Below are positions 1 through 8,575 of a DNA stretch of 45,875 bases, one piece after another (within the stretch, counting starts at the first letter, position 1; every line of letters begins with the position of its first letter). The stretch covers positions 1-45,875 of the forward strand of contig JAJPIV010000100.1 of assembly GCA_021324595.1 (NCBI GenBank), given 5' to 3'. The DNA is from Actinomycetota bacterium (GTDB lineage: Bacteria; Actinomycetota; Actinomycetes; Streptosporangiales; Streptosporangiaceae). A model generated the notes under the pieces. That model did no database searches. It saw nothing but the letters and a program-made list of their open reading frames with translations, and was not told where the DNA came from. Position numbers and translations under genes: made by a program.

Positions 1-715
1 CGTCCAGCACGAGCGGGTCCGGCACCCAGGCGCCGTCCAGCCAGGCGTCCTGCGGCGGGAACCCCGGCTCGTACCCCGTGGTCCGCGCGACCTCGCCGGT
101 CACCAGCACCGAGCCGTCCAGCAGGAAGCTCGGCTGCGCGTCCTCGATCCCCTCGAACCCGGCGTCCTCCAGCGCCCGCTTGCTCACGCTCGGGATCTCC
201 TGCGGCTCCAGCCCGGGCAGGCGGACCCGCCGCCGCCGCCAGAAGTGCGGGTGGATGAGCACCGGCATGCTCGCCCGGCCGAGCGCCCGGGTCAGCCCGT
301 CGATCCCGGTCGTGTGGTCGAAATGCCCGTGGCTGCAGACGATCGCCTCGATCGAGCCGGGGTCGATGTCCAGGCGGCGCATGTTCTGCACCACGCCGTC
401 CGGGCTGACTCCGGCGTCGAAGAGGACGCGGTGCTCGGCATCCCCGGCGCGCACCGTGACCAGCGCCGAGAAGCCGTGCTCGGCGACCAGCGAGTCCAGC
501 GCCTGCCCGTCGGCCATGACCGGGCTCGCGACCGGCCGCCGCGGCGGCCCGGGGCGCCTGGCCGGGCCCTGGTCGGGCATGAACACGTCGGTGACGTTGT
601 CCATCAGGGACACGATCTCGACCGAGTCCACCGGCTGCAGCGGGATCTGCTGCCGCACCTCGACGTCGTGCAGCACGGCGGGCGCGTGCGCGGGCAGGCT
701 GGGGTCCTGGCACAC
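1..715 (-). CDS. MBL-fold metallo-hydrolase (C-terminus outside window)
   Basis: Reading the minus strand gives a metallo-beta-lactamase-fold protein cut off by the left window edge. The metal-binding signature SHGHFDHTTG (HxHxDH) is clear and is followed by a strand with HPHFWRRRR. A segment before it (VEIVSLMDNVTDVFMPD) resembles the N-terminus of the MBL subfamily related to dihydropterin beta-ribofuranosylaminobenzene phosphate synthases; that subfamily placement is inference. The frame is open upstream. I chose the GTG at 715, but GTG at 676, just before the motif HDVEVR, is an equally good start. It is divergent from a TetR gene with palindromes in between, so TetR control is likely. 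The substrate is unknown. Confidence 0.8.
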   Translation of the reverse strand, partial: MCQDPSLPAHAPAVLHDVEVRQQIPLQPVDSVEIVSLMDNVTDVFMPDQGPARRPGPPRRPVASPVMADGQALDSLVAEHGFSALVTVRAGDAEHRVLFDAGVSPDGVVQNMRRLDIDPGSIEAIVCSHGHFDHTTGIDGLTRALGRASMPVLIHPHFWRRRRVRLPGLEPQEIPSVSKRALEDAGFEGIEDAQPSFLLDGSVLVTGEVARTTGYEPGFPPQDAWLDGAWVPDPLVLD

Positions 716-745
716 GGCCGCCTCCAGGCACTTGGCGCAGCATTG

Positions 746-769
746 CTGTATTAATACAGTGGTACTGTA
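746..769. promoter_or_regulatory. Overlapping palindromes, probable TetR operator
   Basis: CTGTATTAATACAG (746-759) is a perfect 14-bp palindrome. It overlaps a second inverted repeat, TACAGT-GGT-ACTGTA (755-769). Together they sit immediately in front of the TetR start codon at 776 and face the divergent hydrolase gene. TACTGT at 763-768 could also be the -10 box of a leaderless tetR transcript, so a bound repressor would block its own promoter. Operator identity is inferred from position and symmetry. Confidence 0.65.
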
Positions 770-775
770 AGCGTC

Positions 776-1459
776 GTGCGGGGCAGCGTCAACCGGCGGC
801 CAGCGCCCGACGCGCGGCCAGACGGGCGCTCGGCCCGCGCCGACCGGACCCGCGCGCGGGTGCTGGAAGCCGCCCGCCGGCTGTTCGCCGCCCGCGGCTA
901 CGCGGCGACTAGCATCGAGGCGGTCGCGGCGGCGGCCGGGGTCTCGGCGGAGACGATCTACAAGCGGTTCCGGAACAAGCGCAATCTGCTGCTCGCCGTC
1001 CTGGAGGGCCAGGTGGTGCCGGCCGGGCCGCCGCAGGAGTCCGCCACCGGCTTCCTCGCCGCGCCTGGGCTCAGCCGGGTGCGGGCGATGGCCAGCCAGC
1101 GCGACCAGGTGCGCGCGCTCGCCGCGTTCTCCCGCTCGGTGCTCCAGCGCGCGGCCCCCCTGCACGCGGTGCTCCGGGCCGCCGCCGCGGCCGACCCCGA
1201 GCTCGCTGGCGTGCTGCATGCCGACCACCAGGCGCGGCTGCGCGCCCAGCGCGGGCTCATCGACATGCTGGCCAGCCGCGGCCCGCTGCGCGAGGGCCTG
1301 ACCCGGGACGAGGCGGCCGGCACCTATTCGGCGCTGGCCAGCCCCGAGCTGTTCACCCTGGTGACGACCGCTCATGGCTGGAGCCCCGAGCGGTACGAGG
1401 CCTGGCTGGCCGACACGCTGACCCTGCTTCTGCTGCCGCCGCCGGGCAAGGCCCCGTAG
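776..1459 (+). CDS. TetR/AcrR-family transcriptional regulator
   Basis: This is a 227-residue protein with a typical TetR N-terminal DNA-binding domain at about residues 25-75. The stretch RVLEAARRLFAARGYAATS is followed by the helix-turn-helix and the motif SAETIYKRFRNKRNLL. The C-terminal ligand-binding part is helical and alanine-rich and gives no ligand clue. The start is GTG, seven bases after a -10-like TACTGT and with no Shine-Dalgarno sequence, suggesting a leaderless mRNA. Overlapping palindromes directly upstream suggest autoregulation and control of the divergent MBL-fold hydrolase. The family call is secure; the target and effector are unknown. Confidence 0.9.
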   Translation: MRGSVNRRPAPDARPDGRSARADRTRARVLEAARRLFAARGYAATSIEAVAAAAGVSAETIYKRFRNKRNLLLAVLEGQVVPAGPPQESATGFLAAPGLSRVRAMASQRDQVRALAAFSRSVLQRAAPLHAVLRAAAAADPELAGVLHADHQARLRAQRGLIDMLASRGPLREGLTRDEAAGTYSALASPELFTLVTTAHGWSPERYEAWLADTLTLLLLPPPGKAP

Positions 1460-1585
1460 CCCCGCGGCCCGCGGGACGGCCCCTGCCCCAGAGGATCGGC
1501 CGCGGATCTGCCAGGCCATCGGCGCCATCAATGGCTGTTCCCTCGGCCAGATGTCCGTCACCAGTCAGGGGTCGGGGTTGGTTGA

Positions 1586-2119
1586 TCATGCTGGCTGGGG
1601 TGGCATCCAGGGGTTGCCGTTGAGGGCGTCGCGGATAGCGGCGAGGGGGTGGTGGCCGTGGCTGCGGGCGGTGGTGAGGCAGGAGCGGATGCGGCAGTGG
1701 CGCTGGAGGGTGGCGAGGGTGCGCCAGCAGCCGCCGGCCGCCGGTCACCCCCGGCGGCGGGACCGCGGCCGTGACCCGCCCGCACCCGCAGGCGCGGCTC
1801 ATCATGCGGTACTCGGTCACCGTCAGCGCGGGCGGCGGCATGTCATGCACCTGCACCGCGGACGCGACCCGCCCCGGAGCCCCCGACAGTTCCGCCCCGC
1901 ATCCGCCGCAGGCACCCGGCTCGACGGCCACGATCTGATCCGGCCGCGCCGGCCAGGCCAGGCTCGCGCCCCCCGGCGCAGCGCCGCCGCCTCGGCCCGC
2001 AGCGACCCGACCAGCGCGGCCTGCTCCGCCACCACCGCCAGCAGCTCAGCGACCCGCGCGGCCAGCTCCGCGTTCGAGTCAGCCAGCTCCTCATACGACG
2101 GCTGCCCCAAAGGGGGCAT
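1586..2119 (-). pseudogene. IS66-family transposase relic with the catalytic middle deleted
   Basis: Three pieces of an IS66 transposase follow each other on the minus strand in different frames. From 2119 comes the N-terminal leucine-zipper-like region (SYEELADSNAELAARVAELL). Next comes the zinc-binding region with CGGCGAEL and later CGCGRV. Last is the conserved C-terminus, readable as GCWRTLATLQRHCRIRS and then GNPWMPPQPA before TGA at 1586-1588. Intact members are roughly 450-550 residues; here the DDE catalytic core is missing and frames shift between pieces. No clear terminal inverted repeats were found. It is a dead element next to the SNF2 gene pair. Confidence 0.8.
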
Positions 2120-2271
2120 CCCGGAACCAAACCATGATCACAAAGTGGACGCCAGCGCCGACACGCCGCAGATCAAAGAGAAGCCTGACTGGTTACAGAT
2201 GTCCGGTCCGCGTTTGTCGGTCCGTTCCGCTATGGTCATGGCCGTCGCCCTGCGGTCCTGGTGGAGTTGCA

Positions 2272-5200
2272 ATGGCACGGCTCGAAGAGCTTACGAAGGG
2301 CGCCCTGGTCCGGGGCATCCTGGGTGAACGGGTCGTCAAGGTGGTTGACGCGGCCTGGCACGGCTCCAGCGCAATCACGCTGATCTACGCCGACGTGGCG
2401 ACGGGCAGGGTGGACCGGGAACTGCTGTACCGCGACGACGAGCCCAGGCTGAGCGTGGATCAGCCCGGGCCGTCCTGGGACATGAGCGGCGACGGCCGGA
2501 TGTTCCGGCTCGTGTCCGAGGCCGAGCGGATCTCGCTGGCTTATCTGTTCGATCCGTTCCTGGCGGTTCAAACCTCCAATCTCGACCCGCTGCCGCATCA
2601 GATCGAGGCGGTGTACGAGAAGATGCTGCCGCGTCAGCCGCTGCGGTACCTGCTCGCCGACGACCCAGGTGCCGGGAAGACGATCATGGCGGGGCTGTAC
2701 TGCAAGGAGCTGATGGCGCGAGGCGACGTCGAGCGGTGCCTGGTGATCGCGCCGGGGAGCCTCGTGGGGCAGTGGCAGGACGAGCTGTGGGAGAAATTCG
2801 GCCTGTCGTTCGACATCCTGACCCGCGACATGATCGAGGCCACCCGGAGCGGGAACCCGTTTGCCGAGCGGCCGCTGATGATCGCGAGGCTGGACCACCT
2901 GGCGCGGAACGAGGAGCTTCGGGCGAAGCTGGAGATCACCGACTGGGACCTGGTGATCGTGGACGAGGCTCACAAGATGTCCGCGCATCTCGTGAACGGC
3001 GATGTCAAGGAGACCAAGCGGTACCGGCTCGGCCGCCTCGCCGGCTCGGTGGCCCGGCATCTGCTGCTCATGACAGCGACGCCGCACGCGGGGATCGACG
3101 AGGAGTTCCAGCTGTTCCTCGCGCTGCTCGACAGTGACCGCTTCGAGGGCAGGCCGCGGCATGCCGCCAGGTCGGTGGACACCTCCGACCTGATGAGGCG
3201 GCTGGTGAAGGAGTCGCTGCTCACGTTCGACGGCACGCCATTGTTCCCTGAACGGCGCGCCTACACGGCCATCTACCCGCTGTCGGACAGCGAGGTGCTG
3301 CTCTATAAGCGGGTCACCGAGTACGTCCAGGATGAGATGAACCGCGCCGACCGGCTGCGGGCGGCGGGGGAGGGCAGGCGGGGCGCCATCGTGGGCTTCG
3401 CCCTGACGACTCTCCAGCGCCGGCTGGTGTCCTCGCCGGAGGCCATCTACCAGTCGCTCGTCCGGCGGCGCCGGCGGCTGGAGAGCCGCCTCGCCGAGGA
3501 GAGGATCCGCAGGCGGGGCGGCGAGATCGCGGCCGCGCTTGGCACGCCGAGGATCCCGGTCGGCTTCAGCGGCCCGGACGACGACTTCGATGCCGATGAC
3601 CTTCCCGACGGCGAGCTGGAGGACCTGGAGGAGGAGCTGGTTGACGAGGCGTCGGCGGCCAGCACGATCGCAGAGCTTGAGCGCGAGATCGCGACGCTGG
3701 CCGACCTGGAGGACCTTGCCCGCCAGCTGCGCGCCTCCGGCGAGGACCGCAAGTGGGAGGAGCTGGCGGGCCTCCTGCAGCGGACCCCCGAGATGTTCAT
3801 CCCGGGCGGTGGACGGAGGAAGCTGGTCATCTTCAGCGAGCACCGCGACACGCTCAACTACCTGGCCGGCAAGCTGCGTGGCCTGCTCGGCAGCGCCGAG
3901 GCGGTCGTCTGCATTCACGGCGGGATGCCGCGGGAGCAGCGCCGCAAGGTTCAGGAAGCCTTCGTCCAGGACAGGCGAGTGCTGGTGCTCGTGGCGACTG
4001 ACGCGGCCGGCGAGGGCATTAACCTCCAGCGCGCCCATCTGATGATCAACTATGACCTGCCCTGGAACCCGAACCGGATCGAGCAGCGATTCGGGCGGAT
4101 CCACCGAATCGGGCAGACCGAGGTGTGCCATCTGTGGAACCTGGTCGCCGAGGACACCCGCGAGGGTCAGGTGTTCGCGCGGGTGTTCCAGAAGCTCGAA
4201 GAGCAGCGCAGAGCCCTCGGCGACCAGGTCTTCGACGTCCTCGGCGAGGCGTTCCGCGACCGGAGCCTGCGCGACATGCTGATCGAGGCGGTGCGCTATG
4301 AAGAGCAGCCCGAGCGGCGGCGCTACCTGGCCACGGTCGTGGACGAGACCATCGGGGAGAGGCTGCGCGACGTCGTGCATGAGCGGGCACTGGTCAGCGA
4401 CGTGATGACGGCCGCGGACGTCGAGCGCATCCGGGACGAGATGGACCGCGCTGAGCTGCGCCGGCTGCAACCGCAGTTCGTGCAGTCGTTCTTCCTGGCG
4501 GCGTTCGAGCACCTCGGCGGGGTCCTTCGCGAGCGCGAGCCCGGGCGCTTTGAGATCACGAGGGTTCCCGCCGAGATGTGCCGGCGCGACCGGCAGGTCG
4601 GCACGAGGGCGCCGGTGATGCAGCGATACGAGCGGGTGACGTTCGAGAAGGGCCTCATCACCATGAAGGGCCGGCCGCAGGCTGAATACCTGGCTCCCGG
4701 CCACCCGCTGCTCGAGGTAGCGATCGACCTGATCATCGAGCGCCATCGCAATGCCCTGCAGCGGGGGGCCGTGCTGGTCGATGAGAGCGACCACGGCTGC
4801 GTGCCGTCCGTGCTGGTCTACCTGAAGCACTCGGTGGTCGATGGCCGGGCCGGCGCGGCGGGCGACCGCCGGGTCGTCTCCGAGCGCTTCGAGTTCGTCA
4901 CCGTCGGCCCGGACGGGACGGTGCGCGGCGCAGGTTGGGCTCCCTACCTCGACCTCCGCCCGGCGACGCCGGGTGAATTCAGCCTGCTGGCCGACGTCAA
5001 GCGCGGTGCCTGGCTGCGCGCCGGCTTGGAGGAAGCCGCGATCGGCTATGGCGTGGAACGCGGCCGGCTGCACCTGGAGGAGGTCCGGCGGAGGTGCCTG
5101 GACCGCATCGACCGGACCGCGCGGGCCGTGAGGGCCAGGCTTGAGTCGGAGATCCAGTACTGGGACCACCGGGCCCGCCAGCTCAGAGAACGCGAGGAGG

Positions 5201-5802
5201 CCGGCAAGCTGCCCAGGAGCGGGATGAACTCCGCGAGGGCGCGCCAGCGGGCAGAGGAGCTGCAGGTGCGGCTGAGGCGCAGGCTTGAGCAGCTGGATGC
5301 CGAGCGGCAGCTGTCCTCTCTCCCGCCCGTCGTGGCCGGCGGCGCGCTGGTTGTCCCGGCGGGCTTGCTCGCATCGCTTGGCGGTGCCGACGCCGACGGC
5401 ATCGCGCGGCGAGCGCAAGACCGCCGCGCCACGGACCGGGCCGCGGTCGAGGCCGTCCTGGAGACTGAGCGGGCCCTGGGCCGCAGCCCCGCCAAGGCGC
5501 CTTCCGATCGCCCGGAGTGCGACGTCGAGAGCAGGAGCGCCGACGGCCGCCAGCTGTTCATCAAGGTCAAGGCGAGGGCAGCCGGCTCGGAGACGTTCAC
5601 CGTCTCCAGGAGCGAGATCGGCGCCGCGCGGAACAAGCCCGATCAGCACATCCTGGCGCTGGTGGAGGCGCCGCCGGGCCGGCAGCCAGCGGTCCGGTAC
5701 CTGAGGCGGGCCTTCCACGACGTCGCGGGCGTCTCCTTCGACACTGCGGCCGTCAGCCTCCCCTGGCGCCCCTACTTCGACCGGGCCGAGGCACCGTCCT
5801 GA
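2272..5802 (+). CDS. SNF2/RapA-type helicase with C-terminal DUF3883-like domain
   Basis: A 1176-residue superfamily 2 ATPase. Walker A (LADDPGAGKT) lies near residues 128-138, DEAH near 230, TATPH near 266, and the C-terminal helicase lobe has VIFSEHRDT near 518, ATDAAGEGINLQ near 575 and QRFGRIHRIGQ near 605-615. Residues about 1082-1145 (FIKVKARAAGSETFTVSRSEI and what follows) resemble DUF3883, a domain common on defence-associated helicases. I chose ATG 2272, giving MARLEELTKGALVRG, because GGAG sits five bases upstream; the frame is open 138 bases further. The architecture is seen in anti-phage islands and overlaps DrmD-like helicases of DISARM, but no methyltransferase or other Drm partner is present. 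ATP-dependent DNA translocation is expected; the role is unknown. Confidence 0.88.
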   Translation: MARLEELTKGALVRGILGERVVKVVDAAWHGSSAITLIYADVATGRVDRELLYRDDEPRLSVDQPGPSWDMSGDGRMFRLVSEAERISLAYLFDPFLAVQTSNLDPLPHQIEAVYEKMLPRQPLRYLLADDPGAGKTIMAGLYCKELMARGDVERCLVIAPGSLVGQWQDELWEKFGLSFDILTRDMIEATRSGNPFAERPLMIARLDHLARNEELRAKLEITDWDLVIVDEAHKMSAHLVNGDVKETKRYRLGRLAGSVARHLLLMTATPHAGIDEEFQLFLALLDSDRFEGRPRHAARSVDTSDLMRRLVKESLLTFDGTPLFPERRAYTAIYPLSDSEVLLYKRVTEYVQDEMNRADRLRAAGEGRRGAIVGFALTTLQRRLVSSPEAIYQSLVRRRRRLESRLAEERIRRRGGEIAAALGTPRIPVGFSGPDDDFDADDLPDGELEDLEEELVDEASAASTIAELEREIATLADLEDLARQLRASGEDRKWEELAGLLQRTPEMFIPGGGRRKLVIFSEHRDTLNYLAGKLRGLLGSAEAVVCIHGGMPREQRRKVQEAFVQDRRVLVLVATDAAGEGINLQRAHLMINYDLPWNPNRIEQRFGRIHRIGQTEVCHLWNLVAEDTREGQVFARVFQKLEEQRRALGDQVFDVLGEAFRDRSLRDMLIEAVRYEEQPERRRYLATVVDETIGERLRDVVHERALVSDVMTAADVERIRDEMDRAELRRLQPQFVQSFFLAAFEHLGGVLREREPGRFEITRVPAEMCRRDRQVGTRAPVMQRYERVTFEKGLITMKGRPQAEYLAPGHPLLEVAIDLIIERHRNALQRGAVLVDESDHGCVPSVLVYLKHSVVDGRAGAAGDRRVVSERFEFVTVGPDGTVRGAGWAPYLDLRPATPGEFSLLADVKRGAWLRAGLEEAAIGYGVERGRLHLEEVRRRCLDRIDRTARAVRARLESEIQYWDHRARQLREREEAGKLPRSGMNSARARQRAEELQVRLRRRLEQLDAERQLSSLPPVVAGGALVVPAGLLASLGGADADGIARRAQDRRATDRAAVEAVLETERALGRSPAKAPSDRPECDVESRSADGRQLFIKVKARAAGSETFTVSRSEIGAARNKPDQHILALVEAPPGRQPAVRYLRRAFHDVAGVSFDTAAVSLPWRPYFDRAEAPS

Positions 5803-5857
5803 CGGCCGGTCAGCAGCCGCCCCGCGCCTGCATCACCCCGGCCAGACCTGAACGCGA

Positions 5858-8203
5858 ATGGTGACAAGCAGCAGCATGGACAACCCCCATGGCCCCGCCC
5901 GGGAGTTCGCTCGGACCGGCAGCCCCGCCGATGCCACGGTGCCCTCGCCGAGATCCTCGGAAGGCGGATCACCCGCGCATGCCATCGAGCCGGGGCGGCT
6001 CCCGCTGAGGCCGGGCGGGGCGAGCCGCGCGCTGGTCTCTGACGCCCGCAGGCTGCAGGGCCAGATCTCCGGCCTGCTCGCCGAGCCCTCCGCGCGGCGC
6101 GCGGCCGCGCGGAGGGCCTTCGACGCGGTGCGCGACGCCACCGTCCGCCAGCAGCTGCACGCGATGCCGCTGGAGCGCCTGAAGGAGACCACCGAGGGCC
6201 GGCTCAGGCTGGGGATGATCGAACGGGCCGGCTACCGGACGGTGGGCGCAGCCGCGGCCGCCGGGCGGCACCGGCTGGAGCAGCTGAACGGGGTGGGCCC
6301 GCAGACCGCGTCGAAGGTGATCGGCGCGGCGCTCCAAGTCCAGCAGGCGCTGCGGCAGACCGTCCGGGTACGGATCGACGCGGACCGCAGGCCGGAGCTT
6401 CACGCGAAGCTCCTCGGCGAACTCCGCGCCTTCGACCTGGCCGAGTCATCGGTCGCGCCGCTGCGCGACGGCATGACCGGGCTCAATGGCCGGCTGGACC
6501 TGATCATCCCCGATGCCCGCCGCGCTGCCAGCCGGCTGCGGATGTTCTTCTCCAGCCCGCGCCGCCGCGAGGAGGCGCGCGAGGCGCTCAGGCAGCTGGA
6601 CTTGCTCGTCTCGTCGCCGGAGTACGCGATGGTCCTCGGGCAGGTGGAGAAGGCGCAGGCCATTCTCCGGCAGCCAAGGCCCGGAGCCGCGGAGCTGTGG
6701 GAGGACTACGAGAGGCGGCCCATTGCCTACAACGGCCGGCTCATCGAGATCGGCGAGCTGGCGGCCGGCGCCGAGGCCGGCCAGGGCTTCCTGCCTTCCG
6801 ATGTCGCGTCGCGAGTCCGTGAGCACCCGCTCGACCTGAGCCTGCTGAAGGTCCCGCTGCGCGGCTACCAGGCGTTCGGCGCGAAGTTCGCCCTGGCCCA
6901 GGGCAAGACGATCCTCGGCGACGAGATGGGGCTCGGCAAGACCATCGAGGCGCTGGCCGCGATGTGCCACCTCCGTTCCCGCGGCGCCACCCACTTCCTG
7001 GTCGTCTGCCCGGCCAGCGTCCTCATCAACTGGGCGTACGAGATCCGCGGGCACAGCGAGTTGCAGTCTTACCGGCTGCACGGCGCCGACCGGGACCTGA
7101 ACCTCCGGGCCTGGGCTCACCGGGGCGGGGTGGCCGTCACCACCTACGAGTCGCTCCGCTCGCTCCGCAGGCCCGCCGGAGTCCAGCTCGGCATGCTGGT
7201 GGCCGACGAGGCCCACTACGTGAAGAACCCGGCCGCCGCGCGGACCAAGGCCGTGCGCTCCTGGGCAGGAGCCACCGACCGGGTCCTGTTCCTCACCGGG
7301 ACGCCGCTGGAGAACCGCGTCGACGAGTTCCGGTCGCTGGTCGGCCACCTGCGGCCCGACGTGGCCGCCCGCGTCAATTCGGTGGACAGCCTCCTGGGCG
7401 CGCCCCGGTTCCGCCAGGCACTCGCGCAGGTCTACCTGCGGCGGAATCAAGAAGACGTGTTGGACGAGCTGCCGCCGCTGATCGAGTCGGAGGAGTGGGT
7501 CGAGTTGGAGGGCCCGGCGCTGGCCGCGTACCGGGATGCCGTCGCCTCGGGCAACTTCATGGCCATGCGCCGGGCCGCGTACGCGCCGGCGACCAGGGAA
7601 GGATCGGCCAAGCTCGCCCGGCTGGCGGAGATCGCCGAGGAAGCATCGGACAACAACCGGAAGGTGGTCGTCTTCTCCTACTTCCTCGACGTCCTCCAGG
7701 CCGCAGGGGCGGTGCTCGGCAATCTCGCGGTCGGCCCGCTGACCGGCAGCATCCCCGCTCAGAAGCGGCAAGGGCTGATCGACGAATTTGCCGCCCGCAA
7801 GGGGCCAGCCGTGCTGGTCAGCCAGATCCAGGCAGGCGGGGTGGGGCTGAACATCCAGGCCGCTTCGGTCGTCATACTCGCCGAGCCGCAGTGGAAGCCG
7901 ACGATCGAGGAGCAGGCGATCGCGCGGTGCCACCGCATGGGCCAGGTCCACTCGGTCGATGTGCACCGGCTCCTGGCGGAGGACAGCGTCGACCGCAGGA
8001 TGCTGGAGATCCTCGCCGCGAAGTCGGTCCTCATCGACGAGTACGTTCGCCGGAGCGAGCTGAAGGACCTCGCTCCGGACGCCGTCGACGTCTCCGACCT
8101 CAGGAAGACCCAGGAAGCGGTCAGCCAGGCGGAGGCCGAGCGCCGGATCGTCGAGGCGGAGCGCAAGCGCCTGCGCCTGGAATCGGAAGGCGCGCCCGGC
8201 TGA
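5858..8203 (+). CDS. SNF2-family DNA-dependent ATPase with helix-hairpin-helix
   Basis: A 781-residue protein 55 bases downstream of the first helicase, on the same strand and probably cotranscribed. The N-terminal 330 residues are not a known enzyme domain but contain a helix-hairpin-helix (LNGVGPQTASKVIGAAL, about 143-160), a DNA-backbone-binding element. The SNF2 core follows: DEMGLGKT near 355-362, DEAH near 450, TGTPLENR near 480, FSYFLDVL near 605, QAGGVGLNIQ near 657 and ARCHRMGQ near 688. The C-terminus is a charged helix. The start is uncertain because no ribosome binding site precedes ATG 5858; ATG 5876 is possible. It probably acts on branched or modified DNA together with its neighbour (inference). 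Confidence 0.87.
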   Translation: MVTSSSMDNPHGPAREFARTGSPADATVPSPRSSEGGSPAHAIEPGRLPLRPGGASRALVSDARRLQGQISGLLAEPSARRAAARRAFDAVRDATVRQQLHAMPLERLKETTEGRLRLGMIERAGYRTVGAAAAAGRHRLEQLNGVGPQTASKVIGAALQVQQALRQTVRVRIDADRRPELHAKLLGELRAFDLAESSVAPLRDGMTGLNGRLDLIIPDARRAASRLRMFFSSPRRREEAREALRQLDLLVSSPEYAMVLGQVEKAQAILRQPRPGAAELWEDYERRPIAYNGRLIEIGELAAGAEAGQGFLPSDVASRVREHPLDLSLLKVPLRGYQAFGAKFALAQGKTILGDEMGLGKTIEALAAMCHLRSRGATHFLVVCPASVLINWAYEIRGHSELQSYRLHGADRDLNLRAWAHRGGVAVTTYESLRSLRRPAGVQLGMLVADEAHYVKNPAAARTKAVRSWAGATDRVLFLTGTPLENRVDEFRSLVGHLRPDVAARVNSVDSLLGAPRFRQALAQVYLRRNQEDVLDELPPLIESEEWVELEGPALAAYRDAVASGNFMAMRRAAYAPATREGSAKLARLAEIAEEASDNNRKVVVFSYFLDVLQAAGAVLGNLAVGPLTGSIPAQKRQGLIDEFAARKGPAVLVSQIQAGGVGLNIQAASVVILAEPQWKPTIEEQAIARCHRMGQVHSVDVHRLLAEDSVDRRMLEILAAKSVLIDEYVRRSELKDLAPDAVDVSDLRKTQEAVSQAEAERRIVEAERKRLRLESEGAPG

Positions 8204-8575
8204 CGCCGGGTGCGGGTCCGCGCCGCGGTGCCCGACGACGCCGGAGCTGCCGCCCTCCCGCCACGACTGCGCGCAGCCCGGCCGCGCACTTCGCCCGAGC
8301 CCGTCGCTGCTCCGGGGAACTGGGGGCGGGGATTCGCAGGCCGGGTGCGCACTCGCCAGGCTGCCTGGCCGCCGCGGCGGCCTGCCTGGCGCGCGGGTGG
8401 GCCGGCGGGGCGGCGAGGCCGGCTCGGATCAGCCCGCCTGGCGGGGATGGCGCCGGGAGGCTGCCGGCGGCCCGTCCGGCCCTGGGGCCGGCCCGCGGGG
8501 CGTTCTACGGTGTCCATGGTCGCCTGCGCAGGCAGGCAGAGGCGCCCGCAGGCCATTGCAGCAAGGGAGAGACGA
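8204..8575. other. Intergenic stretch, no gene seen
   Basis: This is very GC-rich sequence with no convincing coding frame. It contains a perfect 16-bp palindrome GGCCGCCGCGGCGGCC at 8367-8382, which could end the helicase transcript. A weak -10-like TACGGT at 8516-8521 lies ahead of the RidA gene. Confidence 0.5.

Noticed and set aside
2134-2271. 46-residue N-terminal extension of the first SNF2 protein
   Set aside because: GGAG precedes ATG 2272, and the extension reads as Arg/Trp/Pro-rich non-conserved sequence.
2236-5718. 1160-codon open frame antisense to the first SNF2 gene
   Set aside because: It mirrors the real gene's GC codon bias, has no domain, and the plus strand has full helicase motifs.
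2272-8203. Complete DISARM system
   Set aside because: Only a DrmD-like helicase could fit; no methyltransferase, DrmA, DrmB or DrmC is present in the window.
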